Shown here one piece after another: positions 57,460 to 64,000 of a DNA stretch of 64,000 nucleotides (the stretch's first letter is position 1; the number at the start of each line of letters is the position of its first letter). The notes under the pieces are model-generated. The model made no database searches. It saw only the letters and a list, made by a program, of their open reading frames with translations, and had not been told where the DNA came from. Source of the stretch: Limnanthes douglasii subsp. nivea. Lineage: Eukaryota; Streptophyta; Magnoliopsida; Brassicales; Limnanthaceae. The stretch is taken from contig JAUPFV010000001.1 of the NCBI GenBank assembly GCA_036936605.1, forward strand, positions 319,016,250 through 319,080,249, written 5' to 3'. Made by a program: the position numbers and the translations under genes.

Positions 57460-58378
57460 ATGGCGCTAGAGTTGAAAAAGAAATTGTTGTCCTTTTTATT
57501 GAACAATCAGCATGTCTTTGCTTGGTGCAGTGGTGATATAACTGGAGTACCTGCAATCGTTATCTTACACAAGCTGTCAATCCGGAGTGATGTTGCACCT
57601 GTTGTGCAGAAAATGAGAGCTTTTTCTAAGGAGAAAGGTGATGTGATAGTCCAAAATGTTGATCGGCTTACCAAGATGAGACACATAAAGGAGTCCCAGT
57701 ATCCTTTATGGATTGCCAATCCGGTGTTGGTCAATAAAAAGAATGGGAAATGGTGTATGTGTATTGACTTCACTGACCCTCAACAGAGCTTGCCCAAAAG
57801 ATCTTTATCCAGTCTCTCGGATAGATCAGTTGGTAGACTCAACATCTCGAAACAAGTTGTTGTCCTTCATGGATGCTTTCTCTGGGTACAACCAGATACA
57901 GGTGGATCTGAATGACCAAGATCATACCACCTTCATAATAGATAGAGGTCTCCATTGCTACAAGGTGATGCTTTTTGGGTTAAAAAATGTTGGGGCTACG
58001 TATCAGAGTGTAATGAACAAAGCATTCGCTAGTCAGAGTGGCAGGAATATGGAGGTATACATAGATGACATGATGGTTAAAAGTTTGGAGGAGGATTTGC
58101 ACATAATTGACCTTCAAGAAACCTTTACTAATCTGGTAGCTGTGAATTTGAAACTGAATCTAGAAAAATGTGTCTTTGGGGTTCGATCTAGAAATTTTTT
58201 GGGTTATGTGATAAGTGAGAAATGGATACAGCCCGATTCGGATCAACTTAATGCCCTATTAGAAATGGATCCTCCTCGGAGTATTAAAGAAGTACAGAGG
58301 CTCACTGGGAGGTTGGCTGCTTTGAATCATTTTATTTCAAGGTCTTGGACAAGTGTGCTCTGTTTTTCCAAACCTTGA
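57460..58378 (+). pseudogene. Reverse transcriptase of Tat element 3
   Basis: The first frame (57460-57770) reads RHIKESQYPLWIANPVLVNK and KWCMCIDFTD. After a one-base shift near 57775 a 221-codon frame continues RACPKDLYPVSRIDQLVDST, SGYNQIQVD and VYIDDMMVKSLEEDLHIIDL, with YIDD at 58058-58069, and the thumb SIKEVQRLTGRLAALNHFIS. Only one frameshift separates it from an open RT. Confidence 0.9.
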
Positions 58379-58880
58379 AGAATGCTAAAGATTTTAATTG
58401 GTCTCCACAGTGCAGCCAAACTTTTGTTGAAGTAAAGAAACATTTATCCTCACCAAAGACTCTATTTAACCCCATTCAAGGGGAAACACTCTATGTATAC
58501 TTGTCTGTGTCATAATATGTTATAAGTATAGTATTGGTAAGAGAAGTGGACAACTACCCTCGTCCAGTTTATTACATCAACAAAAGTTTGATAGATGTTG
58601 AGAAGAGGTACTTAAAACTTGAAAATTTGGCACTAGCCTTGGTGATTGCAGCAAGAAAGATGAGGCCGTATTTTAAGTCTCATTTCATCGTTATCCAAAC
58701 ATCTTTCCCATTGAAGAATGTTCTTCAGAAAGCAGACGTATCAAGTAGGATGACTAAGTGGTCAGTAGAGTTGGGAGATTACGACATTGATTTTTCCCCA
58801 CGAACAGCTATTAAAGCTCAATCAGTGGCTGATTTTCTAGTAGAATTTCATTTGGACATAAACTCCAAACAAACTTCAGA
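58379..58880 (+). pseudogene. RNase H (RT-linked) of Tat element 3
   Basis: Blocks VYYINKSLIDVEKRYLKLEN, LALVIAARKMRPYFKSHFI and MTKWSVELGDYDIDFSPRTA (58534-58850) give a complete-looking tail. The front part, with LYVYLSVS then a stop, is broken near 58515. Confidence 0.82.
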
Positions 58881-59560
58881 AGATAAAACCAAGAAAGAGT
58901 GGGCAGTCCGAACTGATGGTGGTTCAAGCACCATGGGGTGTGAGAATAGAATTTGCCTAACCTCTCCATATGGTGATAAAATATACCAATATATATGATT
59001 TGGATTCAGGGCCTCTAATAATGACTCCGAATATGAAGTAGCTATAGTTGGTCTTAAATTCAATTTCCTATGTGGGGCTAAGAGAGTCCGGTTGATGAGT
59101 GACTCTCAGCTTCTTATCCATCACACTCAAGGTCAGTCTGAGGCTAAGAATGAGCAGCTGATCAAATATTCACTCATCCTGTAAGAGGTGGCAGCAAACT
59201 TCAAAAATGTTTGTTATGAACATATTCCTATGTCAGAGAATGCACTGGCAGCTTCTTTGGCAACCATAGAATATTCTGATTCTTACCCTTGGATTCACTT
59301 ACAAGAATTCCCATCCATACAACCAAGTCAAAACAAAGAAGAGGAGGAAAGCTTGAGCATAAAGGTGATTCAACCTAAAGATTGGAGGTTTTCCCTTCTT
59401 CAATATATTTCTTATGGGGTTTTGCCTCCGGATAAAGTTATGGCAAGAAACGTTAAATGCATGGCTCGTGGTTTTTTTATCATAAGGGGAGTTTCCTATA
59501 AAAAAAATATTTCAGTAGACCTCTCCTGCGTTGTTTGGTGGTTGAAGAATCTCAAGTTGT
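58881..59560 (+). pseudogene. Archaeal-type RNase H and linker of Tat element 3
   Basis: The domain reads AVRTDGGSSTMGC (58900), ASNNDSEYEVAIVGLKF after a stop, and VRLMSDSQLLIHHTQGQ. The last catalytic-type Asp is lost (ALAASLAT where element 2 has LADSLAT). The linker PWIHLQEFPSIQPSQNK and WRFSLLQYISYGVLPPDK lead to integrase. Confidence 0.8.
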
Positions 59561-60315
59561 TTTATCTAAACTACACGATGGAGAAGGATCAACACATTGT
59601 GGATACAGGGCACTAACCCGGAGAGTGTTGTTAGTTGGGTACTATTGGCCATCCATAATGGCAGATGCTAAAGAAATGGTATAGAAGGGTGATCTATGTC
59701 AAAGGTATGGCAATCGTTGGGGATTAGATTTAGTTGGACCTTTGCATATGGAATCCTGGGGGTGCAGAACTATTATAGTTGCTATTGATTACTTCTCAAA
59801 ATGGATAGAGGCAGCTCCTTTGGCAGGAACCACTTCGAAGGCTGTCATTAAATTTATCATATCCAACTACTCCTCGGACTGCTACACAAGAATCCCATTT
59901 TGCTTCGGTGTATGGGATGGATGCAATTACCCCTGTAGAAGCTATCCTACCATCATACAGGGTCCACCGCTATTCTGAACAAGCTAATGAGATAGCAATT
60001 AGGAATCAGCTAGACTTAATAGAAGAAAGAAAGGTTAAATCTCACTTAAGAACAGCTCATTACCAAGGCCTGATGAGGAGTAGATTTTCTTCCAAAGTCA
60101 AGAGAATAGATTTTCAATCAGGAGATAAGGTGTTAAGAAAAGTTTTCTTACACACCAAGGAGAAGCAGTTCATTAAGTTGGCTCCAAACTAGGAAGGCCC
60201 CTATGAGGTCTCTAAAAAACCTAAGCCTGGGACATATAGGCTTTAGGACAAAGAAGGAAGAATTTTGAAGCGCCCATGGAATATTGAACATCTCAAGTTA
60301 TATTTAGAATAAAAT
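59561..60315 (+). pseudogene. Integrase of Tat element 3 with internal deletion
   Basis: The first Asp block TIIVAIDYFSKWIEA (59766) is present. At 59867 the sequence jumps from the block FIISN to TPRTATQE-type sequence. The 261 bases present in element 2 (29079-29339), which hold the second Asp and the Glu, are missing. A second gap of about 75 bp lies near 59700. The C-terminal frame 59908-60192 (VHRYSEQANEIAIRNQLDLI, KEKQFIKLAPN) is clean. The integrase cannot be active. Confidence 0.88.
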
Positions 60316-60704
60316 TTGTGGGTAAATATTTACTTGTTAGATATCAATGTAAATATTATGGGGCATATTCTTTCCTACCCTGGTGGCGCGAGGAGGTTTT
60401 AATGAGGTGTCCGAGTTTTTATTTAATAATATATGATGCCTTCTTAAAACATTAAGAGTGGTTTTAATGCAATTCAATTCAAGTACAAATCACTTGTTCA
60501 ACACCTTGGATCTTTAGTAGATCGGATAAACCGGGTTAAGTGATGACTATTAAATACATGTCATCGGAGATATTAAATAAAAGAAGCTTTGGTATATTAA
60601 ACCTATTCGGACTTGAACCGAACAGGAAAACAAAAAATGCCTTGGCCATCCAAAGACTTTAGGTGTTTAAACATTACAAAATATGCCTTGGCCATCCAAG
60701 GAGT
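60316..60704. other. 3' non-coding region of element 3
   Basis: No gene is present. It contains the same ccttggccatccaa-bearing unit as element 2, once complete (from 60605) and once shortened (from about 60670). Confidence 0.6.
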
Positions 60705-61855
60705 TTAACTGTTCAAAAAGACAAAAAAATAATATAAGACCTTAGGGCTTGTTCCCTTCGACGTTCCTTCATCACCATTACCTTTTTTAGGACTTTTAAG
60801 TTCCGCAATCGAACTCTCACCAGTTCCCTCCTCATCATCAGTAGTGGAATCTATTCTACTGGAGTAGTTGTTCTTGTCGCCATCTGCCATGGTATGAACT
60901 GGGAGGTCCTCGTATTCCACATATTTCCATAAGGGACCAAGAGTCCTCTTCCGAAAAGTCTCGTGAAAAAGTAGCACCATGTCAGACTTGACTTGATCAT
61001 CTCCTTTCTCCAAGGAATCTATCACCTCATTGGTATATTTATCAATATCTGCTTGGATAGCTTGCTCCTGCTGGTTCTTTAAGTCTTTCTTCTCCTTGAT
61101 CATCTCTGAAACAGAGTTCTCCAACTTAGCCTTCTCATCGGATAAATTTTGAATGACACCATCCTTGGTCTGCACTTCCTCTTTCAACATTGTGAAGTCT
61201 TTTTCTAAGTTAGAATACTTAGTTTGGAGCTCAGTCTTGGCTGCTTCTGATGTGGCTAACTTAGTTGTTGAGTCCTCCTTATCCTTCTTCAATGCCTCCA
61301 TCTCTTTCTTCAGCTCCTCTATGCATTGGTTAGCATTTAAGAGGTTGGTTGACAAAGATTGCTTGTCAGAGGTGAAGAAATTGATGAGATTGGTCTGGCT
61401 TTTCACCTGCCTTTCCAGATCAAGTATGGGCCGGATATGTCCAAGGAGGGAGTGGCTCAGGACGTCTACTCTGCAGAAACATAAAAAGACTTACCATTAA
61501 AGGCCACCATATTGGCAGAGCTGGAGGGGCGTTAGGGACCTGCGAAGTCATCCTTCTCAGAATCATTGAAGTACAAATCAATGTCTTGAAGGGCACTAAT
61601 ATCCACTTCTTCATTCCCACCCCCGGCAATCTCTCCGGACTCCAAATCTGTTGGGATTTTATCTTGCAAGGTGTGATCAACAGGGGCTGGTGGAGGTTGG
61701 ATCTCCGAAGGGCGAAGAATTATTTCTTCTCCCATGGTGACCTTCTTCTTCTTAGCAGCTTTCTAATCGTTGATGGCCCTCTATTTTCTGTCCTTCTTAG
61801 GAGGCTTCGGTGGGTTCTGCGACTCTCCAGCCTCCTTCATTGTTTCAGCCTCTAC
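60705..61855 (-). pseudogene. Antisense ORF of Tat element 3, 5' part removed by element 4
   Basis: The minus strand reads PPKPPKKDRK then a stop, KKKKVTMGEEIILRPSEIQP, EVDISALQDIDLYFNDSEKD, ANMVAFNGKSF, and, after a shift, the 233-codon frame 61406-60705: MKSQTNLINFFTSDKQSLST, a long coiled coil (TELQTKYSNLEKDFTMLKEE) and WKYVEYEDLPVHTMADGDKN. It aligns with 31500-30323 of element 2. The N-terminal third is cut off at 61855. Confidence 0.82.
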
Positions 61856-62231
61856 TGATGAGTCTAGAAATTTTCACCACTCACTGTAGAAACCGGACAG
61901 GGGCAATTCGGACAAAAGCCACCCACTGAACCATCCGAACTGGACAAAATTATTAAAAGCTAATCACCTTTTAACTAAGCTAATTGCTAATCTTCTTAAT
62001 AAACTAATGGGTTTTTGAATTCGACCCGGTTTCATAAGTTTGACTCGAAAGCCCATGTGGCCCACAATTAAGGGTATAAATACCCAACCACTTTCATTAA
62101 TGAGGGTAATGAACATTTAATACAACCGGCCAGCTTAAATCTCTCACTACAAAACACCCAAATATTAAATACCTTTGAAACACCACAAAATTCATGACTA
62201 AATTACTCTCAGTCTAAAATAATCCACACCA
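61856..62231 (+). repeat. 5' LTR of Tat element 4
   Basis: It starts TGATGAGTCTAG within the aORF of element 3 (junction tctac|TGATGAG). TATAAATA is at 62075-62082, and a one-mismatch form of the palindrome (TTCATTAATGAG) lies near 62094. It ends ...CCACACCA at 62231. The primer region TTGGCGACCATAGTGGGAG follows at 62234. Confidence 0.92.
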
Positions 62232-62303
62232 AATTGGCGACCATAGTGGGAGAAGAAGGTGCCTGAATTTAGCATTGGAAACCATCAAGAAAAGTCAATT
62301 CGG

Positions 62304-64000
62304 ATGAATCCGGACAAGCAGGCAGTACCACCAACTTTGGCAAAAGTAGTGGGAGAAAATGACGAATACACGATTGAAGAGCGAGATAGATTGAAAGATG
62401 AGATAGAAGCCTTAAGGGCTGCTAAAATGGTGGAGATATGCTTAAAAGAAAAATCAAAAGTGTCAGACGTTCACCACACTAACAATCCTAGGGAGCATGA
62501 CCCATCAGCAAAGACCCATGTAAGTACTAAAAAGACTCATGCTAGCTCAAAGAAGTCTCGCCAATCTAAACCAGTGGAGAGCTCAGATTCAGATTCTGAA
62601 TCTTCTAGTAGCTCCTCGAACGAAGATGGAGTTGAGGAGTCCCTGTCATCCAGCAGTGATGAAGGCCGTTCTAAAAAGAAGCAGAAGTTGGTCAAAAAGT
62701 ATTCAAGAAAGAGGGACAGGCATGGAAGGTTGAAAATGCATCTAGGAAAAGGGTCATCTCATGGTCACAACCATGGCCGGAGACATGTAGAACGATTGTT
62801 GATGGATCATTTCGCCTTTCATGACGAACCAGGTATCTTTACAACTCCCAATGAAGAAAGTGTGTTTAGTCGTGGCCGGAATTGGAGACAATCTCCATTG
62901 TCTTCCAGGATACTGTCCGGAAACCTTCCTAAGAGGTTTGACAGTACAAAGATGGAAAAATACGATGGGAGTAAGGATCCAGATAATCATCTAGAGCAAT
63001 TCAAAAACTTTATGATAAATTTTGACGATGATGATAAGTTGCTTTGTAGAGCGTTCTTCCAGTCTTTTACGGGGAGTGCTCTGAAGTGGTACAATAGTCT
63101 GCCACAAGGCTGCATCAGAAATTTTGATACTTTTTGGGTGGCCTTCCGGAGGCAGTTCGTTGGAAGTAAGGAAGTGAAGGGCAATGAAGACACTATTATC
63201 CACTATGCCCAAGAACCAAATGAATCTTTGAAAGAATATATAAGTCGCTTTGTGAACACCAAGAATTGATTAGTTGATTGCTTTGAACAAGTAGCAATAG
63301 CTTCTCTATGGCAGGGTTTGAACCCTGGCAATTTGGCTGATTCAGTAACCAGAAAGAAGGTCATGACGTGGGGCGTTTTACTGAATCAGGTGGGGAAACA
63401 AATCAATATAGATGAAACGAAAAAGACCAGGGTGCATAGGCAGGTGAGATCATCCCCAGCAGCACCAAACCATAACCAGAATCAGTCCGTATACAAGGCT
63501 AAGGAAGCCGGACAGGGTCCCAGCAGGGCCAAGCCTCAATCCCATCCAGCACCAGCTCAGAGTCAACAATCCAGAAATAAGCGAGGGCCTTGGGTTCAAC
63601 CGGAGTGGTTTGCTGAATTAAAAGAGAATGTGGAAACCATCTATGACAAAACAAAAGACGAAGTACACTTCAGAAAGCCAGCTGCGCTTCAATCTCCCAA
63701 AGAAATTCGTAATAATTATTTCTTCCAATATCATAAAGATATTGGTCATAACATGGAAGGTTGCATCGCTTTGAAGCAAGAGGTGCAAAATTTGATCGAA
63801 AGAGGAAAGTTGTGTGTTTATGTTAAAAGAAGAAGTTGGAATAGGCCTGATAATGCTCATCAGACTGACCCTAACAATGCAGGGACATCGGCTCTGGATG
63901 GGGCTATAGTGATAATTGAAAGATTTGATGTGGAGTCAGATTATTTGGATCCTGATCCAACCCGAAATAAGGTGGGCGTTATCACAGAACACAGCAAGAC
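62304..64000 (+). pseudogene. Gag of Tat element 4 (one in-frame TGA; runs off the window)
   Basis: I choose ATG 62304 (MNPDKQAVPPTLAKVVGEND) by analogy with elements 2 and 3; the frame is open upstream only from a non-ATG codon. The order is: charged N-terminal helix (EERDRLKDEIEALRAAK); Ser-rich acidic tract; Lys/Arg/His region (SRKRDRHGRLKMHLGKGSSH); Retrotrans_gag core (KRFDSTKMEKYDGSKDPDNH, ALKWYNSLPQGC). A TGA (63267-63269) replaces the Gly codon of the NTKNGLADCF block. The same frame then continues to the end of the window through GPWVQPEWFAELKENVETIY. In the knuckle (FFQYHKDIGHNMEGC) the first Cys is Phe, so zinc binding is doubtful. Confidence 0.88.

Larger units (their letters stand above)
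54551..61855 (+). mobile_element. Tat element 3, interrupted at 61855 by element 4
   Basis: It belongs to the same family as element 2 by LTR start, gag, pol and aORF. The 5' LTR (54551-54918), gag, protease, RT, both RNase H domains, an integrase with an internal deletion and the C-terminal two thirds of the aORF are present. Element 4 then begins inside the aORF; the rest of the aORF and the 3' LTR must lie beyond the window. Confidence 0.9.
61856..64000 (+). mobile_element. Tat element 4, start only (continues past the window)
   Basis: The LTR, primer-site region and most of gag are seen. Gag is interrupted only once, so this copy is less decayed than elements 1-3. It is nested in element 3 and therefore younger than it. 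Confidence 0.9.

Noticed and set aside
61470..61500. A second intron in the aORF of element 3 (GTAAGT...CTGCAG on the minus strand)
   Set aside because: The interval is only about 24 bases and element 2 reads through it in frame, so it is coding DNA that resembles splice sites.

Overview
The window is nuclear DNA of a flowering plant, most likely a eudicot. It is AT-rich, carries one spliced plant membrane-protein gene, and is otherwise filled with plant-type transposable elements: Ty3/gypsy Tat-lineage LTR elements, a Ty1/copia element, an L1-type LINE, a tRNA-derived SINE, a Pack-MULE and two hAT-like MITEs. There is no bacterial gene organisation, CRISPR array, rRNA or genuine tRNA gene. 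LAYOUT. 1-2.6 kb holds the only host gene that looks intact, a three-exon CASP-like protein (CASPL5C type). From about 2.6 to 47.7 kb lies what I read as one old plus-strand Tat element, broken up by later arrivals. Its RNase H and integrase remains sit at 3.3-4.5 and 14.1-14.8 kb, its repeat-rich 3' non-coding DNA at 14.8-16.1, 23.2-24.0 and 34.1-35.0 kb, its minus-strand antisense ORF at 35.5-37.3 kb, and its polypurine tract and 3' LTR start at 46.85 kb. The insertions are: Tat element 1 (4477-14093, minus, 5-bp duplication tttac); a LINE of about 7 kb (16105-23140, minus, perfect 17-bp duplication); Tat element 2 (24005-34076, plus); a SINE (about 35.03-35.22 kb); and a copia element (38413-46745, minus). 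The copia element was itself hit by a hAT-like MITE in its left LTR (38870-39617, 8-bp duplication) and by a Pack-MULE (40189-41800, perfect 9-bp duplication) carrying a first exon of an ABHD17-type hydrolase gene. 48.2-52.4 kb is a truncated minus-strand Tat element containing a GC-rich hAT-like MITE (51096-51506). 52.5-53.9 kb is a decayed LINE reverse-transcriptase fragment. 54.55-61.86 kb is Tat element 3, whose antisense ORF is cut by Tat element 4 (61856 to the window end), the youngest-looking Tat copy. HOW THE PARTS WORK TOGETHER. Each fairly complete Tat element has LTR - primer-site region - gag - protease - RT - RNase H - archaeal-type RNase H - integrase - repeat-rich 3' non-coding region, then a convergent antisense ORF (aORF) reading back from near the 3' LTR. 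The aORFs of elements 1 and 2 are recognisably related although their LTRs are not closely alike. Two aORFs contain a GT-AG interval of intron size at a comparable position, and in element 2 its removal keeps the reading frame; element 1 has a shorter candidate there. TATA-like boxes precede the aORFs of elements 1 and 2. All pol genes in view are damaged. The LINE is the best preserved element: ORF2 is broken by one TGA codon and ORF1 by one homopolymer frameshift. LIMITS. Everything was read by eye: boundaries of old elements are good to tens of bases, no alignment or database search was run, and species identity cannot be given.
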